Positions 1 to 8,388 of a DNA stretch of 25,974 bases are shown here, in pieces. This DNA is from an uncultured Succinivibrionaceae bacterium. GTDB taxonomy: Bacteria; Pseudomonadota; Gammaproteobacteria; Enterobacterales; Succinivibrionaceae. The position numbers and the translations under genes were made by a program. The notes below the pieces were generated by a model that was not told the origin of the DNA, did not search any database, and saw only the letters and a list, made by a program, of their open reading frames with translations. Location of the stretch: the NCBI GenBank assembly GCA_900539665.1, contig UQCV01000031.1, forward strand, positions 1 through 25,974, read 5' to 3'. Numbering within the stretch: the first letter of the stretch is position 1; each line of letters starts with the position of its first letter.

Positions 1-3
1 AAA

Positions 4-64
4 AAAAACAATTCATCTCCCACCTAAAGAGGAAGGAGTCTTCTTGGAGATTTTAGATAAACTG
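4..64 (-). repeat. Dispersed hairpin repeat, family A, left copy
   Basis: Positions 4-58 are the exact reverse complement of 25920-25974 (55 bp). Positions 20-64 are the exact reverse complement of 10270-10314 (45 bp). The core (17-38) can fold as an imperfect hairpin: CTCC, 2 nt mismatch, CCT, loop AAAG, AGG, 2 nt mismatch, GGAG. No transposase gene adjoins it. The shape resembles IS200/IS605 right ends or REP-type elements, which is inference. The copy lies at the extreme edge of the window and may continue beyond it. Confidence 0.8.
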
Positions 65-149
65 AATTTATTCTACTCAAATCATTAGATCTAGCTGTGA
101 TTTTTGAAGGTATATGCATTCATAATAAGTCGCAAACCTTAAAATACCG

Positions 150-155
150 TACAAT
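150..155 (+). promoter_or_regulatory. Candidate -10 element for cobT
   Basis: TACAAT lies about 40 nt upstream of the cobT start, next to an overlapping TATAAA at 155-160. No convincing -35 hexamer is present at the expected distance. No B12-riboswitch hallmark (such as a GCCACTG B12 box) was seen between 65 and 195. Confidence 0.3.
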
Positions 156-195
156 ATAAAGAATAGTACTAAACACAAAGTAAAGGAGAAAAAGT

Positions 196-1254
196 ATGCA
201 AGACGCCTCCTACTATAGCCAATATCTTGGCTTCCCTACTTCAGATGTTGAAGCCTTAACTACATATATTGACCGCCTTGCTAAACCTCAAGGTGCTTTA
301 GGCCAACTTGAAGATGTAGCTTTAACTTTGGGGTTAATTTTTAAAAAGAATGCCACTAGCCCTAAAATTGAATTACATCCACACGTCCTCGTGTTTGCTG
401 CCGATCACGGTATTAATATTAAGCATCAAACTAGTAGCGTCCCTAGTGAACTGACCACTGCATTAATAAACAATGGGCTCAATCATGGAGCGGGCATAAC
501 TTCAATTGCGCAAGCTTTTAACATTGGAGTTACCTTTATCAACGCTGGCGTACTAGTCCCAAAATTTACAGGTCCAGTAGTCGATCGTTCCATTCGTCAG
601 GCCACCTCTGATTTTTCTAGCAAGGAGGCGATGACATTAACTGAAGTCGACCAAGCCCTAGCCCAAGGCGCTAAGGCTGTGCATGAAGACTGTCCACCAA
701 ACACAAACGTCCTCATCTTAGGCGAAATCGGCATTGGTAATACAGCTTCCGCCTCTGCGATTATGTCTAAAATCACCGGCCTTTCAGCTGAGCTTTCTAC
801 TGGCCGTGGTTCAGGAATCGACGATGCTCGACTAGAGCTCAAAAAGAAACTCATTAAAAAAGCCTTGGCTCGCCATGAGGAAAATCTAACCGCCAAAGAA
901 ATTCTCGCGGCCTTTGGGGGCTTTGAAATTGCTCAAATGTGTGGTGCGATGATTGAAGCTGCCCACTTAGGTTGGGCCGTCTTAATCGATGGCTTTATGG
1001 TTACCGCCGCTGCTATGTTAGCCTGTAAGCTAGATGCGTCCGTAAGAGCACATTTACTTTTTGCCCATGAAAGCAACGAAGGAGCTCACCGTTTAATGCT
1101 TGAATATTTAAAAGGCACTCCTCTTCTTCACTTGGGGCTTCGTTTAGGCGAAGGTACCGGGGCAGCACTCGCTTACCCTCTACTTAAGGCCGCAGTGGGT
1201 GTATTAAACGATATGGCACATTTTGATGAGCATGGTAACCTTGTTAAAAACTGA
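196..1254 (+). CDS. cobT: Nicotinate-nucleotide--dimethylbenzimidazole phosphoribosyltransferase
   Basis: CobT makes alpha-ribazole 5'-phosphate from nicotinate mononucleotide and a lower-ligand base such as dimethylbenzimidazole. It is a cytosolic step of cobalamin nucleotide-loop assembly. The 352-residue protein matches the usual length (about 350-360). Recognisable blocks are the N-terminal LAKPQGALGQLE, VFAADHGI around residue 70, LGEIGIGNTASASA around 175, and the C-terminal RLGEGTGAALAYPLL. In the last block Glu319 corresponds to the family's catalytic glutamate. A good Shine-Dalgarno (AAAGGAG) lies 7-8 nt before the ATG. The 3' end overlaps cobS, indicating a translationally coupled operon with cobS and a cobC-like gene. 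Family assignment is secure. Which lower-ligand base is used cannot be told from sequence. Confidence 0.95.
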   Translation: MQDASYYSQYLGFPTSDVEALTTYIDRLAKPQGALGQLEDVALTLGLIFKKNATSPKIELHPHVLVFAADHGINIKHQTSSVPSELTTALINNGLNHGAGITSIAQAFNIGVTFINAGVLVPKFTGPVVDRSIRQATSDFSSKEAMTLTEVDQALAQGAKAVHEDCPPNTNVLILGEIGIGNTASASAIMSKITGLSAELSTGRGSGIDDARLELKKKLIKKALARHEENLTAKEILAAFGGFEIAQMCGAMIEAAHLGWAVLIDGFMVTAAAMLACKLDASVRAHLLFAHESNEGAHRLMLEYLKGTPLLHLGLRLGEGTGAALAYPLLKAAVGVLNDMAHFDEHGNLVKN

Positions 1255-2053
1255 ACTTAATCTCTTGGGGTTAGCACTTGGATTTTTTACCCGTCTGCCG
1301 TTACCCCAAAATCTAAATTACTCTCCCGAGCTACTCAACCACTCCACACGTTACTATGGAGTGGTTGGTGGCTTAATCGGCCTGTTGTTAATTCCTATAT
1401 TTTGGGCCACTCATACCCTGTTCCCGTTACCTCTAGCGGTACTTCTTACCATCACAGCCTCGCTCATTATCACGGGGGCTTTTCATGAGGACGGACTTGC
1501 TGATATGACCGACGGTTTTGGTGGAGGCTACACTCCCGAACGTAAGCTTGAAATCATGAAAGACTCAAGACAAGGTACTTTTGGGGTATGTGCCATCGTC
1601 CTCACCTTGAGTTTTTACTACGTGGCACTTGCTACTTTTAGTAATTTAAGTTTTATGGCTTTAAGCGTGGCTCTCCTTAGTGGCCATAGTCTTTCCCGCA
1701 TTATGGCCGGAACTTTAGTGGCAGATTTACCGTATTTACGCACCCTTGATTCAAGAGCCAAAGCAAAACCTCTGTCTACCGGTTTAAGAAGGCGCGATCT
1801 TGTGTGGCTACTCCTAAGCGCCATCCCATTTTTAGCATTACTAAGTTGGCCCTGCGCTTTAGGCCTTATACCTCTTTTAGTTGTCATTCACTTGTTATAC
1901 CGCCAATACCTTTTGAGTCAGTTTGGAGGCTATACAGGAGACTGTTTAGGGGGCGCTCAAGTTATCACCATGATTTCAATTTGGTTATACCAAATCATGT
2001 GGTTAAAGCTTGATCTAACCATCATTGCTCCTTGGTTAAGCCAACTCTTTTAA
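1226..2053 (+). CDS. cobS: Adenosylcobinamide-GDP ribazoletransferase (cobalamin synthase)
   Basis: CobS is the membrane enzyme that joins adenosylcobinamide-GDP with alpha-ribazole (phosphate), the final assembly step of the B12 nucleotide loop. The roughly 275-residue protein is strongly hydrophobic with several membrane segments. It carries the family signature GAFHEDGLADMTDG around residues 84-97, followed by RKLEIMKDSRQGTFG, and near the C-terminus GGYTGDCLGGAQ. The start is uncertain: TTG at 1223, ATG at 1226 and ATG at 1232 are in frame. None has a clear Shine-Dalgarno, so translation is probably coupled to cobT, whose last codons overlap. I take ATG 1226; ATG 1232 is equally possible. 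Confidence 0.93.
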   Translation: MSMVTLLKTELNLLGLALGFFTRLPLPQNLNYSPELLNHSTRYYGVVGGLIGLLLIPIFWATHTLFPLPLAVLLTITASLIITGAFHEDGLADMTDGFGGGYTPERKLEIMKDSRQGTFGVCAIVLTLSFYYVALATFSNLSFMALSVALLSGHSLSRIMAGTLVADLPYLRTLDSRAKAKPLSTGLRRRDLVWLLLSAIPFLALLSWPCALGLIPLLVVIHLLYRQYLLSQFGGYTGDCLGGAQVITMISIWLYQIMWLKLDLTIIAPWLSQLF

Positions 2054-2080
2054 TTCACTTTTTCTACGTCGAGCCTAAAC

Positions 2081-2749
2081 ATGAGTTGTCATTACAAAAC
2101 CTTTTCCCTTACCTTAGTGCGACATGCCGCGGTCAACGGCCCACACGCTCTTTATGGTAGCCAATGTGATATCGCGTGTCTGCCTGAGCAATTGCAACTC
2201 TTAGAACCGCTTTCGTTACATGACGCCGCCAAATTTACCCAAGTTTACGTTTCACCTCTTTTGCGCACGCGCGAAACTTGTGAGCGTCTGTTTTTAAACG
2301 CCCCTATTCAGCCTGTAATTGAACCTCTCATCCAAGAATTTAATTTTGGAGTCCTTGATGGCAAACCTTTTTCAAGCTATAGCCCTCACGACAATCAAAT
2401 GCTCGAAGCTTTTAATACGGACTCCGTGAATTTTCCGCTACCCCAAGGGGAAACTGTCACTGCTTTTGCTAAGCGCATTAAAAACTTTCTCCTTGAGCTA
2501 ATGCTTAAGGCTCAAGATAACGACCACCTCCTTCTCATCACCCATGGGGGAGTTATCGCCCAAACGTTAAGCCTGATACTTAACCTACCTTTAGCTCAAC
2601 TCCTCATTACAATGCCAGCCGCTTACACGAAAGCAACTCGCATTAAACTATCAATTCCAAGCGAGGCTAATTTAGCTTCTCTAACTCAGCCTCAAGGCTT
2701 TTTTGGGCAAGTCGCCAATTTTAATGTTAGTCTCAAAGAATTAAATTGA
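2081..2749 (+). CDS. cobC: Histidine phosphatase family protein, probable alpha-ribazole phosphatase
   Basis: This 222-residue protein belongs to the histidine (acid) phosphatase superfamily. It has the phosphohistidine motif LVRHA (Arg14-His15), an Arg-bearing LLRTRETCERL segment around residue 61, and the second catalytic His155 in ITHGGV. Its position 27 nt after cobS and third in a cobT-cobS cluster argues for alpha-ribazole-5'-phosphate phosphatase (CobC). Sequence alone would only support a general phosphatase. The segment around 86-95 (QEFNFGVLDGKP) aligns with the usual acidic FGxxxG region. No strong Shine-Dalgarno is seen before the ATG. cobU, often in this cluster, is not in the window. 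A strong terminator follows directly. Confidence 0.8.
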   Translation: MSCHYKTFSLTLVRHAAVNGPHALYGSQCDIACLPEQLQLLEPLSLHDAAKFTQVYVSPLLRTRETCERLFLNAPIQPVIEPLIQEFNFGVLDGKPFSSYSPHDNQMLEAFNTDSVNFPLPQGETVTAFAKRIKNFLLELMLKAQDNDHLLLITHGGVIAQTLSLILNLPLAQLLITMPAAYTKATRIKLSIPSEANLASLTQPQGFFGQVANFNVSLKELN

Positions 2750-2756
2750 AGCAAAA

Positions 2757-2792
2757 AAAAACAGGTCAGAAATTTATTTCTGACCTGTTTTT
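2757..2792. terminator. Bidirectional intrinsic terminator between cobC and usg
   Basis: A perfect 12-bp stem (2761-2772 with 2777-2788, loop TTTA) is flanked by a run of A on the left and T on the right that extends pairing to 16 bp. It therefore works in both directions and separates the convergent cob (+) and usg (-) transcripts. Confidence 0.9.
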
Positions 2793-2804
2793 CAGACCTT
2801 ATTT

Positions 2805-2823
2805 AAGCGCTATGGCGCTTTTT
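2805..2823 (+). terminator. Second small terminator after the cob cluster
   Basis: The stem AAGCGC (2805-2810) pairs with GCGCTT (2815-2820) around a TATG loop and is followed by further T residues. It lies just past the larger terminator and probably backs it up on the plus strand. Confidence 0.55.
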
Positions 2824-2843
2824 AGGAGCTTTAAAATTTTGAA

Positions 2844-3842
2844 TTAATATTCTTCTGCGTATTTCTTAACGATAGCGAGCACATTCATCGCTAAACCGCG
2901 ACGGGCATTATCCATTACCGCCATAAATGAATAGGTCCGGTTTAGTCCTGACGCGCCATGAACTCTTGAAATAAAGATGTTATCTTCATTGGTACCGTGT
3001 GAAGCTGGAGTTATTTCTTCACCATCAGCGTTTTCAATAAACACACAATCTGCTAGAAGTTCCTTAACCTCAGCCAAAGTAAGGTCTTGCTTAGCCGTAA
3101 ACGAAATCACCGCGGTATGGCCATAAAACACTGGCACTAAAACGCAATTTAACATGATGCGAGAAGCAGCTTTTGAGCCTAAGGCAAGTTCTAATTGCTT
3201 TTGCACTTCATGTTCATGGGTGGTAATCCCTAAATCGTCTTCATCCCCAAGGGCGGTGTGGATATTAAAGGCCATTTGGTTAGCAAAAAGTCGAGGTTCT
3301 ACCGGGCGCATATTGAGTAAAGCGATAGTTTCACGAGCAAGTTCCCCCGCCCCATCCGCGCCTAGACCTGAAACAGATTCCATCAAAGTAACTTCAGCAT
3401 GTTCCAAACCAAAGTGGCTATCTAAAGGCTTTAACAACAGCGCTAACATAGTCGCTGCTGAATTCATAGGCACTACATATCTATCAGCTAACATCTGGTC
3501 TAAAGAGGTGGTGCTACCATCTAAAAAGATGTTTTCCGGTTTTGGATCTTCGCAACCGGCATCAATAACCAAACACCCAGCTTCCTGTGCTTCTTTAACT
3601 AGTTTACGTGAATCATTGTCATCGCTAAATGAAATAAAAACATTAGCACTTTCGAAATCATAAACATCAGGGCTTACAATACCAAAGTTACGGTCCATGA
3701 TATTGACTGCATCATATTCTCCCGCCCCATAAGCTAATGGACAAACGTCAGTGCAATTAATATCACTATCATTCAACGCTTCAAAAAAAGCCTTACCAGC
3801 ATTGGTGCCGTATCCATAAACCGCTAATTTTAGTTCTGACAT
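2844..3842 (-). CDS. usg: USG-1-like protein, aspartate-semialdehyde dehydrogenase superfamily
   Basis: This 332-residue protein has the fold and length of aspartate-semialdehyde dehydrogenase. It begins with an N-terminal nucleotide-binding strand (LAVYGYGTNAGKAF) and includes the dimerisation-domain block PVFYGHTAVISF. The position of the catalytic cysteine, normally in an N-C-S/T context, reads MNSAATM, with Ser in place of Cys. That is what E. coli USG-1 shows too (PDSLTS), so this is probably not an active Asd. It follows pdxB by 53 nt, the same order as pdxB-usg in E. coli, though no truA follows. The ATG is preceded by GAGGA at good spacing. Its biochemical role is unknown; a link to PLP metabolism is only suggested by context. 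Confidence 0.85.
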   Translation of the reverse strand: MSELKLAVYGYGTNAGKAFFEALNDSDINCTDVCPLAYGAGEYDAVNIMDRNFGIVSPDVYDFESANVFISFSDDNDSRKLVKEAQEAGCLVIDAGCEDPKPENIFLDGSTTSLDQMLADRYVVPMNSAATMLALLLKPLDSHFGLEHAEVTLMESVSGLGADGAGELARETIALLNMRPVEPRLFANQMAFNIHTALGDEDDLGITTHEHEVQKQLELALGSKAASRIMLNCVLVPVFYGHTAVISFTAKQDLTLAEVKELLADCVFIENADGEEITPASHGTNEDNIFISRVHGASGLNRTYSFMAVMDNARRGLAMNVLAIVKKYAEEY

Positions 3843-3895
3843 CTATTTTTCCTCATTACATTTTGCACAATATTGATACTGCCCTATATTGATAT

Positions 3896-5029
3896 TTAAA
3901 CGACAGAAAAACCTAAAGCTTTTAAAAGCTCTGCCTCTGCTTTCGTTTGCGCTCCAGTTACTTTTAGACTCCAAAGTTCACGTCGTTCTTTATAATTCTT
4001 GCGTAAAGCATCAAAGCCTTGGCCATCCTTAAACCCAAGTCTAAAAGCCGCATCATCTCGGCGTACGTCAAACACGAGATGGACTAAGCGTCTAATAAGA
4101 TCTAAAGAAAGAGGCTCTGTTAAATGCACTTCAGTTATATCTGCAGCTTTTAATAAAGACGCAAATTCAACCGGTTGAGCGGTGCACATTTGGGCTAATT
4201 TTTCATAAAGCATGTAAGTACCACGACATTTGCCCTCAAAAGCGTATCCCGCAATATGTGGCGTCGCAATATCTGCGTATCTTATAAGCTCTTGGCAATT
4301 AATAGTCGGTTCCCCTTCCCATACATCTTTGATTAAGTGTAACTCTGGGTTACGCTTTAAGGCCTCTAAAAGCGCAAAGTCATCAATAACTTCACCACGA
4401 CTAGCATTAATGATAAAACGAGGTTTAAAAGCGGGATCGCTTAAAAGCTTATCATCAAGCATATGGTAAGTCGCATAAGGCCCAGTACGTTCTAAAGGCA
4501 CATGAAAAGTAACCACATCTGCATTTAAGGCTTCAGCATAAGAAACGTAAGAAGCACAACGTTTTGGATCTTGGGCTTGCTTTAGCGGGTCACAAATTTT
4601 TAGCGTAAAGCCTAACGCCTGTGCTCTTTTTATAACTTCGCTCCCGGTGCATCCAGCGCCAATCACGCTCAAAGAGAGTTCCTTAGGATTTAAGTTATAT
4701 TTTTCACACCAAAACAATAACGAAGACAGAACGTATTCCCCAACACTTGCTGCATTACACCCTTGAGCGTTGGTAAATGCGATCCCTTTAGCCGCTAAAA
4801 GCTTAGTATCGACGTGATCAAAACCCGCTGTCGCCGTCCCCACAAAACGGAGTTTTTGGGCTTTGGCTAGTAAATCGGCATTAACCTTAGTAATCGAGCG
4901 GACCATTAAGACGTCAACGTCAATAAGATCATCAGCTGTAATCTTACGACCATGCTTTAAAGTTACTTCCCCAAATTGAGAAAATAACGCTTGTGCCAAG
5001 GGCATATTCTCATCGGCTAAAATTTTCAT
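3896..5029 (-). CDS. pdxB: Erythronate-4-phosphate dehydrogenase
   Basis: PdxB oxidises 4-phosphoerythronate in the DXP-dependent route to pyridoxal 5'-phosphate. From the ATG at 5029 the protein is 377 residues, close to the E. coli enzyme (378), and opens with the same MKILADENMP motif. Seen are the NAD-binding GAGCTG fingerprint (about 124-129) and the D-2-hydroxyacid dehydrogenase catalytic set: Arg211 in INASRGE, Glu238 in DVWEGEP and His258 in TPHIAGY. The C-terminal PdxB-specific region RLVHLVFDVRRDDAAFR is present. An upstream in-frame start at 5065 would put a terminator hairpin inside the gene and lacks family support. ATG 5029 has AGGA about 7 nt upstream. It lies between lon and usg on the same strand. 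Confidence 0.93.
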   Translation of the reverse strand: MKILADENMPLAQALFSQFGEVTLKHGRKITADDLIDVDVLMVRSITKVNADLLAKAQKLRFVGTATAGFDHVDTKLLAAKGIAFTNAQGCNAASVGEYVLSSLLFWCEKYNLNPKELSLSVIGAGCTGSEVIKRAQALGFTLKICDPLKQAQDPKRCASYVSYAEALNADVVTFHVPLERTGPYATYHMLDDKLLSDPAFKPRFIINASRGEVIDDFALLEALKRNPELHLIKDVWEGEPTINCQELIRYADIATPHIAGYAFEGKCRGTYMLYEKLAQMCTAQPVEFASLLKAADITEVHLTEPLSLDLIRRLVHLVFDVRRDDAAFRLGFKDGQGFDALRKNYKERRELWSLKVTGAQTKAEAELLKALGFSVV

Positions 5030-5039
5030 GATTAATCCT

Positions 5040-5060
5040 AAAAAGCCGGCACGCCGGCTT
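5040..5060 (-). terminator. Intrinsic terminator between lon and pdxB
   Basis: Read on the minus strand, AAGCCGG and CCGGCTT pair around a CGTG loop (perfect inverted repeat 5043-5060) and run into TTTTT. It ends the lon transcript only about 11 nt before the pdxB start. pdxB would then need read-through or a promoter that I could not identify between 5062 and 5238. Confidence 0.75.
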
Positions 5061-5238
5061 AACATGTTAAGAATTAAGAAGTTGGCCTTGGACCACTCTA
5101 TCTGTCGCTATCTACCTTTAGTAATAGTAAGCACTCCTTGACCATTAACTACTGCGTGTTAGCCACGAAGTCTTCAATTAAAAGCTCTAAAGATTGCTCG
5201 GTTGCCACCTGTTGTGCTGGTTCTTTTTTAGTATTAGC

Positions 5239-8200
5239 CTAGGCTTTAGAGACAGTTTTGGTTTTTGGGGTAGTTTTCTTGGTGGTAGCTTTAGGAGTTT
5301 TAAGCTTCACTTCAGAATCTAACGCCTTTCCTGCTGCATCAACGAGAGGCGCAGTATATGAAGGTTTAGGTTCATTTACCCCAAAGAGAATCTTAGCCAC
5401 TTCAGGATAATTATCCACATAATAGAAGTTAACCCCAGCCTTAATTTCAGCTGGCATGTTATCAACATTGCTCTTATTAAAGCGAGGCACAATGAGATTG
5501 TTGATCCCCATGCGACGCGCCCCCATAACTTTTTCTTCAAGCCCACCAATCGCTAGTACTCGACCAGTTAATGAAATTTCCCCAGTCATAGCAAAGCCTT
5601 GGCGTGGAGCCTTACGAGAAACCATTGATAAGAGGGCACTAGCTATGGTAATACCAGCACTTGGGCCATCTTTTTCTACCGCCCCTTCAGGCACATGCAC
5701 ATGCACTAAAGCTTCATCTAAAACCTTAGGCTCATTCGCAAAAGTATCTGGAGCTAAGTCTTTTAAAGTGGCTCTAATATAACTAAAAGCAATCTCTACT
5801 GATTCTTTCATGACCTTGCCAAGATTACCAGTTACTTGTACGCCCCCACTTTTTGCGGTCCGACTAATAATTTCCGCTTCAATTGGTAAGGCACAGCCCC
5901 CCACAGAGTTCCAGGCGAGCCCCGTAGCAATCCCAATACCTTGTAACAAGAATTCATTATCAAATGGAGCAACCCCAAGATACTTAACTAAATCCTGTTC
6001 CTTAATGGTTACAGACTTTAGACTATCATCAGTCATAAGCTTAACTACGCATTTACGCACAATACGCTTTAAATGACGCTCTAAATTACGTACCCCAGCT
6101 TCACGGGCATAACCTTCAATAATACGACGAATAACCGCATCACCAAGTTTAACCTGACGAGTGCTAATACCAGATTCTTTTACAATTTTTGGTAAAAGAT
6201 ACTTTTTAGCAATTCTGAATTTCTCATCAGTTAAATAGCCATTTAATTGAATTACTTCCATACGGTCACGTAAAGGTGCCGGAATGGTTTCCATGGAGTT
6301 AGCCGTACAAATGAAGAAACACCCTGACAAATCTAACGGCACGTCAAGATAATGGTCGGTAAAACTGTTGTTTTGTTCCGGATCTAAAACTTCAAGCAAA
6401 GCTGCAGCCGGATCCCCACTAGCACTAGTTTTAAGCTTATCTACTTCGTCAAGCATAATGACCGGATTCATGGCCTTAGAGGTACGTAGAGCCTGAACCA
6501 ATTTACCAGCATAAGCCCCGATATAAGTACGACGGTGCCCACGAATTTCAGATTCATCAGAAACCCCACCTAAACTTACTCTAAAGAACGGACGCTTAAG
6601 AGCTCGAGCAACTGAACGCCCAATAGAAGTCTTACCAACCCCTGGAGGGCCAACAAAGAGCAAACCAGTACCGCGCTTAGATTCGTCTGTGTTTTTATTA
6701 AATACACTAACGGCTAAGGATTCAACGATACATTCCTTAACTTCTTTTAAGCCTTCATGATCGGTTTCTAAAACCTTTTTAGCTTCTTTGATTTCCGCAC
6801 CTTCACCGGCATAAACTCCCCAAGGTACAGTAGTCAAGCATTCAAGATAATCACGAGCTACCCCATATTCAGCACTTGAAACATCGATGTTCTGCATACG
6901 GTTGATTTCGTTTTTAAATCTTTCTGCTACTTCTTTTGGTGGATTAAGCTTGTCCATGCGAGCTTTTAATTTTTCCACATCAGAAGAAGAATCAGCATTT
7001 TCCCCAAGACCTAATTCGTTCTTAATTTCTTTTAGCTGTTCACGCAAAATAGCTTCACGCTGTTTTTCGTTAATATTTTGCCCAACTTTTTCCTTAATCT
7101 GACTTTGAATACGGGCCACATTAAGCTCGTTATTCACAGCTTGCAAACACAGTTCCAAGCGAGGCAATAAATCGACGGTCTTTAAGATATCGTATAATTC
7201 TTCAAAGCTACTATTTGTTATCGCTGCAGCGCAATCAGCTAACAGCGAAGGATTATTCGGATCGAACCGCCCTACGTATTGCTTAAGCTCTTCAAAATAA
7301 ATTGGGTTGCAGCCAACTAATTCTTTCAAAGCATGAATTATAGCCATGGATAAAGCACGTACTTCTAAGCCTTCTTTGGTATTAGGCTCAGGTACTACAG
7401 CTTCTAAATAATGCGCCTTGCATGTAATCCCAACCTTGCTTTTATTTTCAGGTTCTAGCTTTACACGCCCAAGAGCTTGCACGACGAATTGAATATCTTC
7501 ACCGTCACGGCACTGAATAATACGGCCCACGGTCATAACTCGAGCAAAATCTTCAATATTAATCTCAGGGTCTTCACGATCCATTGGCATCGAGAAGATG
7601 GCTAACATCTTGTCTGGAGTGTTAAGAACCGCATGGATCATTTGACGCCAACGAGGGGCAACCTGAAGAGGCATAATCTGACTTGGCAATAAAGGGCGAC
7701 CAAATACAGGAAGCACCATTAACTTATCCGGCCAATCTTTAGCGTTGAATTCTGCAAATAAGTCACGTTCTTCTTCAACTAGATCTTCGTTGTTCAAAAA
7801 CTCAAAGGCACTTTCTGCCACCAGATGTTCGTCACTTGGAATAGAGTTTTCGGCAGTCCCTTCAGCGCCTTTTTCAGCTTTAGCCTTAGTAGTTTTAGCT
7901 TTGGCACGGGTTCTTGTTTTAGCCTTTGGCTTAGCCTTACTATTAGCTTTAGTAGTTTCTTCCGCTTCGTTGCTAGAATCTTCTTTAGCTTCATTTACCT
8001 TAGAAGCTATATTTTCAGTAGTTTCTGTAGCATTAGGTGAGGTCAAATTAGTAGCTGTCACTTCATTTTGGTTTGAAGCTTCTTTGTCATTAGCAGCTTC
8101 AAACGCTGGGCCATGAGCTAAATCTTTGCCCTCAGCAACCCATTTTTCCACCGCAGCTCTAAGGTTTTTACTCATAATGCTCAAGGCATAAAGCGCAGCT

Positions 8201-8388
8201 TGTTTATTATCACCTGCTTTAAGTAACATTCTCACTAAAATGTTACCCATTGAGCCCCAACCTAAATCAGCTTGTTCAGGATTGCTGGCGGGAGCGTTTG
8301 TACTATTATTTTCAGGTTCTTTAACCTGCTCATTTTGTTTCGCTTCGTCTAAAATATTATTATCTTTATCTTTATTTGATTCAGCCAT
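5239..8388 (-). CDS. lon: ATP-dependent protease Lon with long N-terminal extension
   Basis: Lon is the cytosolic AAA+ serine protease of protein quality control. From ATG 8388 (GGAT upstream) the protein has 1049 residues, against about 784 in E. coli. An in-frame GTG at 8424 is a less likely start. The Lon substrate-binding domain begins only near residue 222. Before it come an acidic start, a possibly folded helical stretch (about 45-95) and low-complexity sequence with a Lys/Ala-rich basic patch (about 150-174). Walker A GPPGVGKT is at about 580-587 and Walker B VIMLDE at 643-648. The catalytic dyad is Ser910 (DGPSAG) and Lys953, with the same 43-residue spacing as E. coli S679/K722. The tail is Lys/Thr-rich. 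The frame continues coding-like for 29 codons beyond the TAG stop. Confidence 0.96.
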   Translation of the reverse strand: MAESNKDKDNNILDEAKQNEQVKEPENNSTNAPASNPEQADLGWGSMGNILVRMLLKAGDNKQAALYALSIMSKNLRAAVEKWVAEGKDLAHGPAFEAANDKEASNQNEVTATNLTSPNATETTENIASKVNEAKEDSSNEAEETTKANSKAKPKAKTRTRAKAKTTKAKAEKGAEGTAENSIPSDEHLVAESAFEFLNNEDLVEEERDLFAEFNAKDWPDKLMVLPVFGRPLLPSQIMPLQVAPRWRQMIHAVLNTPDKMLAIFSMPMDREDPEINIEDFARVMTVGRIIQCRDGEDIQFVVQALGRVKLEPENKSKVGITCKAHYLEAVVPEPNTKEGLEVRALSMAIIHALKELVGCNPIYFEELKQYVGRFDPNNPSLLADCAAAITNSSFEELYDILKTVDLLPRLELCLQAVNNELNVARIQSQIKEKVGQNINEKQREAILREQLKEIKNELGLGENADSSSDVEKLKARMDKLNPPKEVAERFKNEINRMQNIDVSSAEYGVARDYLECLTTVPWGVYAGEGAEIKEAKKVLETDHEGLKEVKECIVESLAVSVFNKNTDESKRGTGLLFVGPPGVGKTSIGRSVARALKRPFFRVSLGGVSDESEIRGHRRTYIGAYAGKLVQALRTSKAMNPVIMLDEVDKLKTSASGDPAAALLEVLDPEQNNSFTDHYLDVPLDLSGCFFICTANSMETIPAPLRDRMEVIQLNGYLTDEKFRIAKKYLLPKIVKESGISTRQVKLGDAVIRRIIEGYAREAGVRNLERHLKRIVRKCVVKLMTDDSLKSVTIKEQDLVKYLGVAPFDNEFLLQGIGIATGLAWNSVGGCALPIEAEIISRTAKSGGVQVTGNLGKVMKESVEIAFSYIRATLKDLAPDTFANEPKVLDEALVHVHVPEGAVEKDGPSAGITIASALLSMVSRKAPRQGFAMTGEISLTGRVLAIGGLEEKVMGARRMGINNLIVPRFNKSNVDNMPAEIKAGVNFYYVDNYPEVAKILFGVNEPKPSYTAPLVDAAGKALDSEVKLKTPKATTKKTTPKTKTVSKA

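Noticed and set aside
1..195. Cobalamin riboswitch upstream of cobT
   Set aside because: No B12-box or multi-stem layout is visible in the short AT-rich leader; a covariance-model search would settle it.
3154..3663. 169-codon plus-strand frame opposite usg
   Set aside because: Shadow of the conserved usg reading frame; no initiation signal or recognisable motif.
5030..5065. Upstream in-frame extension of pdxB to 5065
   Set aside because: It would make the terminator hairpin coding (RRAGF region) and lacks family similarity; the 5029 ATG has a ribosome binding site and the family's first residues.
7745..8116. 123-codon plus-strand frame inside lon
   Set aside because: Antisense shadow of the low-complexity Lys/Ala/Glu codons of the Lon extension; Ser/Leu/Val/Ala-rich composition is what the reverse reading produces.
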